DNA from: CAIWHR01 sp963724975 | Lineage (GTDB): Bacteria; Pseudomonadota; Gammaproteobacteria; Burkholderiales; Casimicrobiaceae | Length of the DNA stretch: 64,000 nucleotides | Direction: 5' to 3' | NCBI GenBank assembly: GCA_963724975.1 | Contig: CAVRXB010000011.1 | Coordinates: 186,001 to 250,000 of the forward strand | Shown here: piece after piece, positions 26,580-35,497 of the stretch | Numbering within the stretch: position 1 is the stretch's first letter | Layout: each line of letters opens with the position of its first letter | Notes under the pieces: generated by a model | What the model was told of the DNA's origin: nothing | The model's database searches: none | What the model saw: only the letters and a program-made list of their open reading frames with translations | Translations under genes and position numbers: made by a program

Positions 26580-28391
26580 ATGCGGTCGCCGATTGCAGTC
26601 TCCGCGCTGGTAATCGCCGCGGCGCTCGGACCGATGCCTGCCACTCCGGCGCATGCGCAACCGGCGTCGGGCGCGGATGCAGCGATTGCGGCGCGGGCGC
26701 TGTTCGACGAATCCTGGCAGTGGACGCTGCGGGAATTCCCCGAAATTGCGACCAATATCGGGGATCACCGCTATGACGACCGCCTTTCCGACCAGTCTGC
26801 CCCGGCGGTGCATCGACGCCGTGCGAAGCGCGCAGAGTTTCTGGCGCGTGCGACGAAACTCGATCCTGCCGCACTTTCGCCCGCCGATCGCGTATCCGTT
26901 CGCGTCTTCCGCTACCAGCTCGAGCAGGCGGTGGCTCTCGACAAGGTGTGCGCGCCATTCTCGTGCAGCTTCGGCGACTTCTGGTCGCCGGTGACGCAGT
27001 TCGGTGGCCCCCAATTCGATATTCCCCGGCTGGTGCAGGCGACCCGCTTCGCTTCGGTGCGCGACTACGACGCCTATCTCAAGCGCCTCGATGCGCTGCC
27101 GGTCCAGCTCGATCAGCTCATTTCCCGCATGGAATCGGGTATGCAGCTACGATGGATGCCGGCCAAGATTGCGATCGCACGCGTCCCCGGTCAGCTCGCC
27201 GCGCAGCTCGATCCCGATCCGGTACGCAATCCTGAATACAAGCCCTTCCTGGAATTTCCGGCCGACGTCGCCCAGGCCGATCGCGAGCGGCTTGCGGCAG
27301 CGGGCCGCCAGACGATCAAGGACAAAGTCATTCCGGCGTTCCGGCGCCTGCATGATTTCTACGAAAAGCGTTATCTCCCGGCGGCTAGCGAAAGCATTGC
27401 CGCATCGAGCCTGCCTCCCGGCCCGCCTTATTACGCAGCGCGGCTTGCGTTCTACACGACGACCCGCATGTCGCCGCGCGAGATCCACGAGCTCGGTCTC
27501 GCCGAGGTGGCTCGTATCGGCAAGGAGATGGATGCAACCGTTGCCGCCGCGGGCTTCAAGGGCACGCGCGCCGAGTTCCAGCAATCGATCAACACGGATC
27601 CCAAGTTTTTCTATACGCGGGCCGAAGACATGCTTGCCGGATACCGCGACATTGCGAAGCGGGCCGACGCCGTTTTGCCGAGCCTGTTTGCCGAGCTTCC
27701 GCGGCTACCGTACGGCATACGCCCGATGCTCCCGGAGGAGGGCGACAACGCCGAGCACTACGTGCGTGGCGCAGCCGATGGCAGTCGGGCGGGTTACTTC
27801 GAGGCCAACGTCAATTCGCTCTCGCGTCGGCCCAAGTGGTCGATGGAGACTCTGCTGCTGCACGAGGCCGTTCCAGGTCATCACCTGCAGATCGCGCGAG
27901 CGCAGGAAATGCGGAATCTGCCCGACACCCGGCGCTACGCTTTTTTCGTTTCGTACTCGGAAGGGTGGGCGCTCTACGCGGAAAGCCTGGGCTACGAGAT
28001 GGGCTTCTACGCGGATCCCTACGCAAAATTCGGCAACCTGTCCGCCGAGATGCATCGTGCGGCGCGTCTCGTCGTGGATACGGGTATTCACGCGTTCGGC
28101 TGGACACGCGAGCGGGCAATCGCCTATCTCGAGGACAATGCGGCGCTTACCCCCGCGTTCGCCGAGGCGGAAGTCGATCGCTATATCGTGACGCCCGGAC
28201 AGGCGACCGCCTACAAGATCGGCGAGCTCAAGATCAAGGCGTTGCGCGCCCGAGCCCGCGCCGAGCTCGGCGACAAATTCGATCTGCGTCGCTTCCACAA
28301 TGCGCTGATCGACAACGGCGCTCTGCCGCTTGACGTGCTCGACGAGCAGATAGCCGAGTGGATCGCCGTCGAGCGCACACGGTCGAAATAG
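26580..28391 (+). CDS. exported DUF885 family putative metallopeptidase
   Basis: 603 residues with a signal peptide (about residues 1-26, ending AHAQ). DUF885 core: LLHEAVPGHHLQIARAQE with a HExxxGHH-type zinc site, followed by YSEGWALYAESLGYEMGFY giving the downstream Glu, and VDTGIHAFGWTRERAIAYL. GYFEANVNSLSRRPKWSMETL upstream is also typical. DUF885 resembles M2/M32-type thermolysin-fold peptidases; substrates are mostly unknown. It is 7 bases downstream of the carbonic-anhydrase-like gene, so the two exported proteins are probably co-expressed. It converges on the LysR gene. Confidence 0.82.
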   Translation: MRSPIAVSALVIAAALGPMPATPAHAQPASGADAAIAARALFDESWQWTLREFPEIATNIGDHRYDDRLSDQSAPAVHRRRAKRAEFLARATKLDPAALSPADRVSVRVFRYQLEQAVALDKVCAPFSCSFGDFWSPVTQFGGPQFDIPRLVQATRFASVRDYDAYLKRLDALPVQLDQLISRMESGMQLRWMPAKIAIARVPGQLAAQLDPDPVRNPEYKPFLEFPADVAQADRERLAAAGRQTIKDKVIPAFRRLHDFYEKRYLPAASESIAASSLPPGPPYYAARLAFYTTTRMSPREIHELGLAEVARIGKEMDATVAAAGFKGTRAEFQQSINTDPKFFYTRAEDMLAGYRDIAKRADAVLPSLFAELPRLPYGIRPMLPEEGDNAEHYVRGAADGSRAGYFEANVNSLSRRPKWSMETLLLHEAVPGHHLQIARAQEMRNLPDTRRYAFFVSYSEGWALYAESLGYEMGFYADPYAKFGNLSAEMHRAARLVVDTGIHAFGWTRERAIAYLEDNAALTPAFAEAEVDRYIVTPGQATAYKIGELKIKALRARARAELGDKFDLRRFHNALIDNGALPLDVLDEQIAEWIAVERTRSK

Positions 28392-28401
28392 CGCGTCCCG
28401 A

Positions 28402-29292
28402 TCATTTTTCGCGGAACAGCATAACGATCAAGTCGCGCAGCCACCGCGTGCCGGGCTCACCCGCGTAACGCCATGACCAGTGGACGCTGACGTCGAATGG
28501 CGGCAGACCTACGCGAGGGCGCCAGACCGCGTAGTCGCCCATCGCCTGGAAGACGTCGGCAAGCCGCGCCGGCATCACGACGGCAAGGTCGGTTTCGGCA
28601 AGGATTCGCGGCAACACGAGGAAGTGCGGCATCGACAGGCGGATGTTGGCGGAGAGTCCGAGGTCCTTCAGCGCGCGCGCCGTGGCGCCGTGGGAACGCA
28701 CGACCGCATACCGCAGACGGGCGAGCGCTGCGCGCGTCGGCGCACGTGATGCGAGCGGATGTCCCGCCCGCATCAATACAACGTAACGTTCCGCGAGCAG
28801 CGCCGTTCGCTCGAAATCGGACAGCGCCGGAATGTAGCCTAGCGCGAGGTCGATGCGGCCGCTGTCCAACGCCGGGCCGATGTCCTTGTCGTCGTACTGG
28901 AAGGTCTCGAGACGAACTTCCGGTGCACGCTCGGCGAGCACCTGCAGCAGGCGCGGCAGGAACACGGTCTCGCCGATATCGCTCATGTGCAGGCGGAAGG
29001 TACGGTCCGAGCCCATCGGGTCGTAGCGTGCGCCTTCCTGGATTGCGACATCGAGCACATGCAGCGCGTGGCGCACGGCTTCGGCGAGGCGGTCGGCCTT
29101 GGCCGTCGGCGCCATGCCGCCTTGCGTGCGTACGAAGAGCGGGTCGCGATAGAGATGGCGCAGGCGGGTGAGCGCGTGGCTGACGGTCGGCTGCGACACG
29201 CCCATCCGTTCGGCCGCCCGGGTGACGCTGCCCTCGCTGTGCACCGCATGAAACGCGTGGAGCAGGTTGAGATCGATATCGGCAGTATTCAC
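28402..29292 (-). CDS. LysR-family transcriptional regulator
   Basis: 296 residues. N-terminal winged HTH (LNLLHAFHAVHSEGSVTRAA, ERMGVSQPTVSHALTRLRHL) and a C-terminal periplasmic-binding-protein-like effector domain beginning about residue 90 (FRLHMSDIGETVFLPRLLQV). GTG start at 29292. It is divergent from the indolepyruvate oxidoreductase genes with an 85-base shared promoter region, so it probably regulates them in response to an aromatic or 2-oxo acid. The effector is not predictable. Confidence 0.92.
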   Translation of the reverse strand: MNTADIDLNLLHAFHAVHSEGSVTRAAERMGVSQPTVSHALTRLRHLYRDPLFVRTQGGMAPTAKADRLAEAVRHALHVLDVAIQEGARYDPMGSDRTFRLHMSDIGETVFLPRLLQVLAERAPEVRLETFQYDDKDIGPALDSGRIDLALGYIPALSDFERTALLAERYVVLMRAGHPLASRAPTRAALARLRYAVVRSHGATARALKDLGLSANIRLSMPHFLVLPRILAETDLAVVMPARLADVFQAMGDYAVWRPRVGLPPFDVSVHWSWRYAGEPGTRWLRDLIVMLFREK

Positions 29293-29302
29293 AGAATGAA
29301 TT

Positions 29303-29324
29303 ATAGATCACAAAGTTATGCTAT
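29303..29324. promoter_or_regulatory. candidate LysR binding site in the divergent promoter
   Basis: ATAG (29303-29306) and CTAT (29321-29324) form inverted half sites around an AT-rich centre in an otherwise GC-rich region, within the 85 bases between the LysR start and the oxidoreductase start. LysR proteins usually bind T-N11-A sites of this kind. Visual match only. Confidence 0.3.
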
Positions 29325-29377
29325 CGACAGATAATCGCCGAATGGCTAGATTGTGACGGGAGGAGTGCCGGCGACCG

Positions 29378-31531
29378 ATGGAAGTTTCTTACAGCAACGA
29401 GGTGCGGCAGCTTCGCCTGGGACGCGGCGAAGTGTTCCATGGCGAGGGCATCCTCGCGATTACCAAGGCGCTGCTGCAGTCGGGCGTCGCCTACGTTGGC
29501 GGCTACCAGGGCGCGCCAGTGTCGCACCTGATGGACGTGCTGGTGCAGTCGAAGGACTACCTGTCCGAGCTCGGCGTTCACGTCGAAGCGTGCTCGAACG
29601 AGGCGTCCGCCGCAGCGATGCTGGGCGCGTCGATCCACTATCCGCTGCGCGGCGCCGTCACCTGGAAATCGATCGTCGGCACCAATGTTGCCGCCGATGC
29701 GCTGTCGAATCTCGCATCGCCCGGCATCACCGGCGGCGCGCTGGTCGTCATCGGCGAGGACTACGGCGAGGGCGCCAGCGTGATTCAGGAGCGCTCGGCC
29801 GCGTTCGCCCTCAAGTCATCGCTGATCCTGCTCGACCCGCGTCCTGAGCTCGCGCACATGGTGCGGATGGTCGAGGAGGGCTTCGCGCTGTCGGAGGCCG
29901 CCAGCACGCCGGTTCTGCTGCAGCTGCGAATCCGCGCATGCCACGTCCGCGGGAGCTTCGTCTGCAAAGACAACGTCGCGCCGGCGACTTCGCAGCGCCA
30001 CCCGTTGAACGAGCCTGCGCCGTTCGATTACGGCCGGCTGTCGCATCCTCCTTCGACGTTCCAGCAGGAAAAACTGAAGACCGGCGAGCGCCTGCCGGCG
30101 GCGCGACGCCATATTGCCTCGCGCGCACTGAACGAACTTTTTCGCGGCTCGCGCGACGACCTCGGCATCATCGTGCAAGGCGGTCTTTACAACACGCTTG
30201 TCGGCGCGTTGAGGGAGCTGTCGATGGCCGACGCCTTCGGCGAAACAGTTCCGTCGCTATTCGTGCTCAACATCACCTGCCCGCTGGTGCCCGAAGAGAT
30301 TCGGACGTTCTGCGCCGGAAAGCGCGCTGTACTCGTCGTCGAGGAGGGCCAGCCGGAATTCATCGAGCAGGAAATCGCGACGCTGTTGCGACGGCAGGAC
30401 ATCAACACGCCGATCCACGGCAAGGATCTGCTGCCAATGGCCGGCGAGTACACGATCGAGGTCATCGCCCGTGGTCTCGCGGCATTCGCGGCGCGGCATG
30501 CGCCGGAGCTCCCGGTCGCCGAAGGGCAGGCGTGGCTCGAAGCGCTTACTGCGCGGCGGACGGCGGTCGCGAAAGACCTTGCCAAACCGCTGCCGGCACG
30601 ACCGCCGCAGTTTTGCATCGGTTGTCCGGAGCGACCGGTGTTTGCCGCCTTGAAGCTGCTGCAGCAGGACATCGGCCGCCTGCACATCGCCGCCGACATC
30701 GGCTGCCACTCGTTCGCATCGTTCGAGCCGTTCAGCTCCGGTCACACGATCCTGGGTTATGGAATGAGTCTGGCTTCGCGCGCCGGCGTGACGCCGATGA
30801 TGAGCCGGCGCACGCTCGCGATCATGGGCGATGGCGGTTTCTGGCACAACGGGCTCGTCTCCGGCGTGCAGTCGGCGCTGTTCAACGGCGACGACGCGGT
30901 GCTGATCATCATGAAAAATGGCTACACGTCGGCGACCGGCACGCAGGAAATCATTTCGACGCCGGATGCCGAGGCCAAGGCGGGCGCGGGCGACAAGCAG
31001 CAGAGCATCGTCCATACGAACCGCGCGATCGAGAGGACGCTGGAAGGCATCGGTGTGAAATGGCTGCGCGTGGTCGACAGTTATCGCGTCGGCGCGATGC
31101 GTGCGACGCTCGAGGAGGCGTTCACAACCGAATTCGGCGGCCTCAAGGTGATCGTCGCAGAAGGCGAGTGCCAGCTCGAACGGCAGCGCCGCGTCAAGCC
31201 GTGGCTCGCCGGTCTGGTGCGGGCAGGCAAGCGCACGGTGCGCGTCAAGTACGGCGTCGACGAAGACACGTGCTCGGGCGATCACTCGTGCATCCGGTTG
31301 TCCGGCTGCCCGACGCTGTCGCTGAAGGAGAGCTCTGATCCGCTTCGCGTCGATCCGGTCGTCACGGTGCTGGATGGCTGCGTCGGCTGCGGCCTCTGCG
31401 GCGAGAACGCACATGCTGCGACGTTGTGCCCGTCGTTCTACCGCGCCGAGGTGATTCGCAATCCGCGTTGGGGCGAACGCGTGGGCGCGCGCCTGCGCCA
31501 TCTGGCAATCGGCTTCTTGCAGCCGAAATGA
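29378..31531 (+). CDS. indolepyruvate oxidoreductase alpha-type subunit (TPP- and 4Fe-4S-containing)
   Basis: 717 residues. N-terminal PYR-type domain (GGYQGAPVSHLMDVL), a middle transketolase-like region, and a TPP-binding domain with IMGDGGFWHNGLVSG and MKNGYTSATG. The C-terminus holds Fe-S cysteines (CSGDHSCIRLSGC, CVGCGLCGENAHAATLCPSF). This is the IorA layout: oxidative decarboxylation of aryl pyruvates (indolepyruvate, phenylpyruvate) to arylacetyl-CoA. The beta subunit follows with an ATGA overlap. Close to paaABCDE, it could supply phenylacetyl-CoA directly from phenylpyruvate (inference). The variant with a fused DUF6537 beta partner occurs in aerobic proteobacteria. Confidence 0.85.
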   Translation: MEVSYSNEVRQLRLGRGEVFHGEGILAITKALLQSGVAYVGGYQGAPVSHLMDVLVQSKDYLSELGVHVEACSNEASAAAMLGASIHYPLRGAVTWKSIVGTNVAADALSNLASPGITGGALVVIGEDYGEGASVIQERSAAFALKSSLILLDPRPELAHMVRMVEEGFALSEAASTPVLLQLRIRACHVRGSFVCKDNVAPATSQRHPLNEPAPFDYGRLSHPPSTFQQEKLKTGERLPAARRHIASRALNELFRGSRDDLGIIVQGGLYNTLVGALRELSMADAFGETVPSLFVLNITCPLVPEEIRTFCAGKRAVLVVEEGQPEFIEQEIATLLRRQDINTPIHGKDLLPMAGEYTIEVIARGLAAFAARHAPELPVAEGQAWLEALTARRTAVAKDLAKPLPARPPQFCIGCPERPVFAALKLLQQDIGRLHIAADIGCHSFASFEPFSSGHTILGYGMSLASRAGVTPMMSRRTLAIMGDGGFWHNGLVSGVQSALFNGDDAVLIIMKNGYTSATGTQEIISTPDAEAKAGAGDKQQSIVHTNRAIERTLEGIGVKWLRVVDSYRVGAMRATLEEAFTTEFGGLKVIVAEGECQLERQRRVKPWLAGLVRAGKRTVRVKYGVDEDTCSGDHSCIRLSGCPTLSLKESSDPLRVDPVVTVLDGCVGCGLCGENAHAATLCPSFYRAEVIRNPRWGERVGARLRHLAIGFLQPK

Positions 31532-33126
31532 CTCCCATGGCACGTCCAGTTTCAATCCTGATCGCGGCGCTCGGCGGGGAAGGTGGCGGCGTGCTGACCG
31601 AGTGGCTCGTCGCGGCGGCGACCCGCGCGGGCTATGCGGCGCAAAGCACATCGATCCCAGGCGTTGCGCAACGCACCGGCGCCACGACCTACTACGTCGA
31701 AATCTATCCCATCCCCATCACGGATCTGCGAGACCGCCTGCCCGTGCTGGGACTGCTTCCGGTCCCCGGACGCATCGATCTCGTCGTCGCCTCCGAGCTT
31801 CTCGAAGCGGTGCGTGTCGTGCAGTCCGGAATGACAAGCCCCGATCGTACGCTGCTCGTCACGTCGACGTCGCGCACATTGACGACGGCGGAAAAGATGT
31901 CGCTTGGCGACGGCCGCTTCGATTCCGCACTGCTGCTGGAGGTCGCGCGAAAGCACAGTCGCGAAGTCATCGCATTCGATCTCGCCGCTGCGGCGCGCGA
32001 CGCCGGAACCGTCGTGAGCGCGGTGATGTTCGGCGCGATTGCGGCGTCGGGCGCGCTGCCCTTCGGCCGCGAAGAATGCGCGGCCGCGATCGAGGGAACC
32101 GACCGGGCCGCCGATGCAAGCCGGGCGGGTTTCGCGCGCGCGTGTTCGGAACTGGAGGCAAAGCGAGTTCCTCACGAAGAAACACCCGCCAAACCGGAAG
32201 TGGCGATGCCACGAGTGTCGGAGGCGATTCGCGTCACGTTCCCTGCGTCGACGAACGAAATGATCGCGCTTGGCCGCGATCGAGTCGAAGCATTCCAGGA
32301 TCGTGAATACGCCGATCTCTACATCGATCGGCTGAAGCGCATCCTTGTCGCCGAACGTGTCGCCGATCCTCGAGGTTCAAAGGGCTTCGGGCTGACCCGC
32401 GAGACCGCGCGTTTTCTCGCGTTGTGGATGGCGTTCGACGACGTTGTCCGCGTTGCCGATCTCAAGTGCCGGGCGAGCCGCTTCGCGCGCGTCCGTCGCG
32501 AGGTCGCCGCAGGCGGCGCCGACGTCGTACGGATCACCGACTATATGAAGCCTGGACTGCCGGAGGTCGCGGGATTGCTGCCGCCAAGGCTCGCGGCTCG
32601 CTTCGCCGCCTGGGAGCGGCGGCGTCAAGCGCGCGGGAAGCCCCCGTTCGCGCTCGCGCTCACGTTGCGCGCGGACAGCGTTACGGGTTTTGTCGCGCTC
32701 CGCACCCTCGCGTCGATGCGGCGGCTGCGCCGCCGCGGCGCACGGTACGCCGACGAACAGTCGGGCATCGAGCGCTGGCTTTCAGCCATCGTCTCGGCAG
32801 CCACGCTGGATTGGCAACTTGCGCACGAGATCGCCCTCTCGGGCCGGCTCGTCAAAGGGTACGGGGCGACCAACGAGCGCGGCAAGGCAAACCTGCTGCA
32901 CATCCTCACGCATCTCGCAGCTCCGAGCTCTGCGGAAGATGCGGGCGCTCGCGTACGGGCGATTCGCGATGCGCGCAATGCTGCGCTTGCCGACGAAGGC
33001 GGTAATGCGCTCGATGCAGCACTGACAACACACGGCGCGCCGCCGCGTCCGCTCAAGCCACAGCCGATCCGCTGGGTAAAATCGCGCGAGCGGGTTCACG
33101 ACAAGGCCGGCGAGACAGTGGCATGA
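31528..33126 (+). CDS. indolepyruvate oxidoreductase beta-type subunit with DUF6537-like extension
   Basis: 532 residues. The first 190 are the gamma/beta catalytic domain of 2-oxoacid oxidoreductases (SILIAALGGEGGGVLTEWLV, STSIPGVAQRTGATTYYVEI). The remaining roughly 330 residues form a helical extension (DREYADLYIDRLKRILVAER, LVKGYGATNERGKANLLHIL) seen in the long IorB proteins. It starts at ATG 31528 overlapping the alpha stop (ATGA) and ends overlapping the thioesterase start. The pair should form one enzyme; the electron acceptor, ferredoxin or another carrier, is unknown. Confidence 0.82.
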   Translation: MTPMARPVSILIAALGGEGGGVLTEWLVAAATRAGYAAQSTSIPGVAQRTGATTYYVEIYPIPITDLRDRLPVLGLLPVPGRIDLVVASELLEAVRVVQSGMTSPDRTLLVTSTSRTLTTAEKMSLGDGRFDSALLLEVARKHSREVIAFDLAAAARDAGTVVSAVMFGAIAASGALPFGREECAAAIEGTDRAADASRAGFARACSELEAKRVPHEETPAKPEVAMPRVSEAIRVTFPASTNEMIALGRDRVEAFQDREYADLYIDRLKRILVAERVADPRGSKGFGLTRETARFLALWMAFDDVVRVADLKCRASRFARVRREVAAGGADVVRITDYMKPGLPEVAGLLPPRLAARFAAWERRRQARGKPPFALALTLRADSVTGFVALRTLASMRRLRRRGARYADEQSGIERWLSAIVSAATLDWQLAHEIALSGRLVKGYGATNERGKANLLHILTHLAAPSSAEDAGARVRAIRDARNAALADEGGNALDAALTTHGAPPRPLKPQPIRWVKSRERVHDKAGETVA

Positions 33127-33542
33127 CCCGGCGACACACGACGCACTTCAGGGTCGAATTCGGCGACTGCGACCCGGCAAAAATCGTCCACTATCCGAAT
33201 TTCTTCAAATGGATCGACGCCGCGTCCCGGCATTATTTTGTTGCCGCCGGCGTAACGTCGTGGTCCGAGCTCGAAGCCACGACGGGTATCATCGGCACGC
33301 CCCTCGTCGACGTGTCGGCGCGCTTCGTGCGTCCGGCGACCTACGGAGACGAGATCGCCATAGAATCGTGGATCGACGAGTGGCGCGGCAAGAGCTTCGT
33401 GATGAAGCACGTGATTCGGCGTGGTGACGACATTCTGGTTGAGGGACAGGAGACGCGCATTTTCGCGCGCCGCCATCCGGACGATCCCAAGCGAATTCAG
33501 GCTGTCGAGACGCCGGAGGCGATCAAGAGAATGGTCGCCTGA
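33123..33542 (+). CDS. hotdog-fold acyl-CoA thioesterase, 4-hydroxybenzoyl-CoA thioesterase type
   Basis: 139 residues. Active-site segment VEFGDCDPAKIVHYPNFFKW with the catalytic Asp in DCDPAKIV, as in 4HBT proteins. It overlaps the IorB-like stop by four bases, so it is in the same operon and probably hydrolyses an aromatic acyl-CoA made by or near that enzyme, for example to release a free acid or CoA. The substrate is inferred from context only. Confidence 0.85.
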   Translation: MTRRHTTHFRVEFGDCDPAKIVHYPNFFKWIDAASRHYFVAAGVTSWSELEATTGIIGTPLVDVSARFVRPATYGDEIAIESWIDEWRGKSFVMKHVIRRGDDILVEGQETRIFARRHPDDPKRIQAVETPEAIKRMVA

Positions 33543-33611
33543 CTGCTTAGTGGAAGAAGATGGAAGTTCGCGGGATCCGCGACGGAGCCACGCGAATCAA
33601 GGGAGGAGACG

Positions 33612-34148
33612 ATGGCGCACGAACCGACGGGAAGCTCCGTAGTAGGGCCCGCGTTCGGCCCGGCCGGGCACGCCTTGCTCGCCGCGGCGAAGCAGCTCGC
33701 CATCGCCGGCGGACTCGTGTTCGTCCTGCTGGTCGCGATGTCGCTCGTTTCCATTGTCGGCCGCAAGCTCTTCTCGTGGCCGGTGCCGGGCGACGTCGAA
33801 ATGCTGCAGATGTGTGCGGCGTTCGCGGCGGCGTCGTTCTTCGCCTGGTGCCACCTTGTCAACGGCGACGTCAAGGTCGACTTCTTCACGCATAACCTGC
33901 CGCCGCGCGTCGTGGCGGGGCTCGATGCATTCGGTTCGCTGCTGGTCGGTCTGTTTGGCGTGCTGCTCGCGTGGCGGACGGCAGCCGGCGCGCTGGCGCT
34001 CCGTGAAGTCGGCGAAACGTCGGCAGTGCTGGGTTGGCCCGTGTGGATCGCACAGGGTCTGATGGTGCCGGGATTCGCGCTGCTTGCGGCCGCCGGATTC
34101 TACATGTCCATCCTGCGCTTGCGCATAGCGTTCGGTGCGAGACGGTGA
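33612..34148 (+). CDS. TRAP transporter small permease (DctQ family)
   Basis: 178 residues with four hydrophobic segments (VFVLLVAMSLVSIVGRK, MLQMCAAFAAASFFAWC, FGSLLVGLFGVLLAWRTA, WIAQGLMVPGFALLAAAGFY). DctQ layout including the conserved segment WPVPGDVEMLQ. Ribosome site GGGAGGAGACG lies just before ATG 33612. Works with the large permease, which overlaps its stop. Confidence 0.88.
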   Translation: MAHEPTGSSVVGPAFGPAGHALLAAAKQLAIAGGLVFVLLVAMSLVSIVGRKLFSWPVPGDVEMLQMCAAFAAASFFAWCHLVNGDVKVDFFTHNLPPRVVAGLDAFGSLLVGLFGVLLAWRTAAGALALREVGETSAVLGWPVWIAQGLMVPGFALLAAAGFYMSILRLRIAFGARR

Positions 34149-35476
34149 CGGGCATCGAATCGGGGTTCGTCATCTTCGGCGTGATGCTGGCGCTGATGGT
34201 CGTTCGCGTGCCGATTGGCATTGCGATGTTCATCGTCGGCTTCGGCGGCTACCTCCATCTCACCGGCGGCAATCTTGCCGCACTCCTCAATTCACTCAAG
34301 AATCTCGCCTATGCGCGGTTGTCGAATTACGATCTGGTCGTGATTCCGCTGTTCCTGCTGATGGGACAATTCGCGACGCATGGCGGATTGTCGAAGGCAC
34401 TGTTTCGTTTTGTCGGCGCCTTCCTCGGTCATTTCCGCGGCGGCATTGCGATGGCCGCCATCGGCGCATGCGCCGGCTTCGGCGCGATTTGCGGCTCTTC
34501 GGTGGCGACCGCGGCGACGATGGGGCAGGTTGCGCTGCCGGAGCTTCGTCGCTTCGGCTATTCGGGGTCGCTCGCGACGGGAGCGCTCGCGGCGGGGGGC
34601 ACGCTCGGCATCATGATTCCGCCATCGGTTCCCCTCGTGATCTACGCGATCCTGACACAGGAATCGATAGGCAAGTTGTTCGTCGCCGCCGTGCTCCCCG
34701 GCATCATCGCAATGCTGGGTTACATGCTCGTCGTCAGGATTGTCGTGTCGATCAATCCAACGGCCGGCCCCGCCGGGCTGCGCACCGCCTGGCCCGAGCG
34801 GCTGAAGAGTCTCTTCACGGTCCTGCCGGTGCTGATCGTGTTCCTGGTGGTCATCGTCGGTATCTACGGCGGTTGGGCGAATCCGACCGAGGCCGCGGCG
34901 ATCGGCGCGGCGGCGTGCGGCGCGATCGCCATCGTAAGCGGACGCATGCGCGGCAAAGGTTTGCTCGACAGCGCGCTTGGTACCGCGCAAGCGACGGCGA
35001 TGATTTTCCTGATCCTCCTCGGCGCAGACATGATGAACACGACGCTTGCACTGTCGCAAATGCCGGGCGAGCTCGCGAATTGGGTCAAGGCGAGCGGACT
35101 CTCGCCGCTGCTCGTGATGTTCATGATTCTCGCCATCTACATCTTCCTCGGCTGCGTGATGGATGCACTGGCGATGATCCTGCTGACGATTCCGATCTTC
35201 TACCCGATGGTGATGGCGCTCGACTACTGGGGGATGTCAAACGACGACAAGTCGATCTGGTTCGGGATCCTCGCGCTGATGGTGGTGGAGGTCGGGCTCG
35301 TCCACCCGCCGGTCGGCTTGAACGTCTACATCATCAACAGGCTGGCGAGAGACGTGCCGCTGACCGAGACGTTCAAGGGCGTGGTACCGTTCCTGCTTTC
35401 GGACGCGGTCCGCATCGTGCTGCTCGTGTTTTTTCCAATCATCTCGCTGTATCTCGTCCATACGTTCAAGCGCTAG
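34145..35476 (+). CDS. TRAP transporter large permease (DctM family)
   Basis: 443 residues, about 12 membrane segments. DctM signatures: GGIAMAAIGACAGFGAICGS, TLGIMIPPSVPLVIYAILTQ, and the C-terminal GLVHPPVGLNVYIINRLA. It starts at GTG 34145, overlapping the small permease stop by four bases. It uses an ion gradient to take up the carboxylate delivered by the binding protein. Its place after the arylpyruvate genes suggests an aromatic or 2-oxo acid substrate (inference). Confidence 0.92.
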   Translation: MTGIESGFVIFGVMLALMVVRVPIGIAMFIVGFGGYLHLTGGNLAALLNSLKNLAYARLSNYDLVVIPLFLLMGQFATHGGLSKALFRFVGAFLGHFRGGIAMAAIGACAGFGAICGSSVATAATMGQVALPELRRFGYSGSLATGALAAGGTLGIMIPPSVPLVIYAILTQESIGKLFVAAVLPGIIAMLGYMLVVRIVVSINPTAGPAGLRTAWPERLKSLFTVLPVLIVFLVVIVGIYGGWANPTEAAAIGAAACGAIAIVSGRMRGKGLLDSALGTAQATAMIFLILLGADMMNTTLALSQMPGELANWVKASGLSPLLVMFMILAIYIFLGCVMDALAMILLTIPIFYPMVMALDYWGMSNDDKSIWFGILALMVVEVGLVHPPVGLNVYIINRLARDVPLTETFKGVVPFLLSDAVRIVLLVFFPIISLYLVHTFKR

Positions 35477-35497
35477 CCCAACAGAGGAGGAGGCAAC

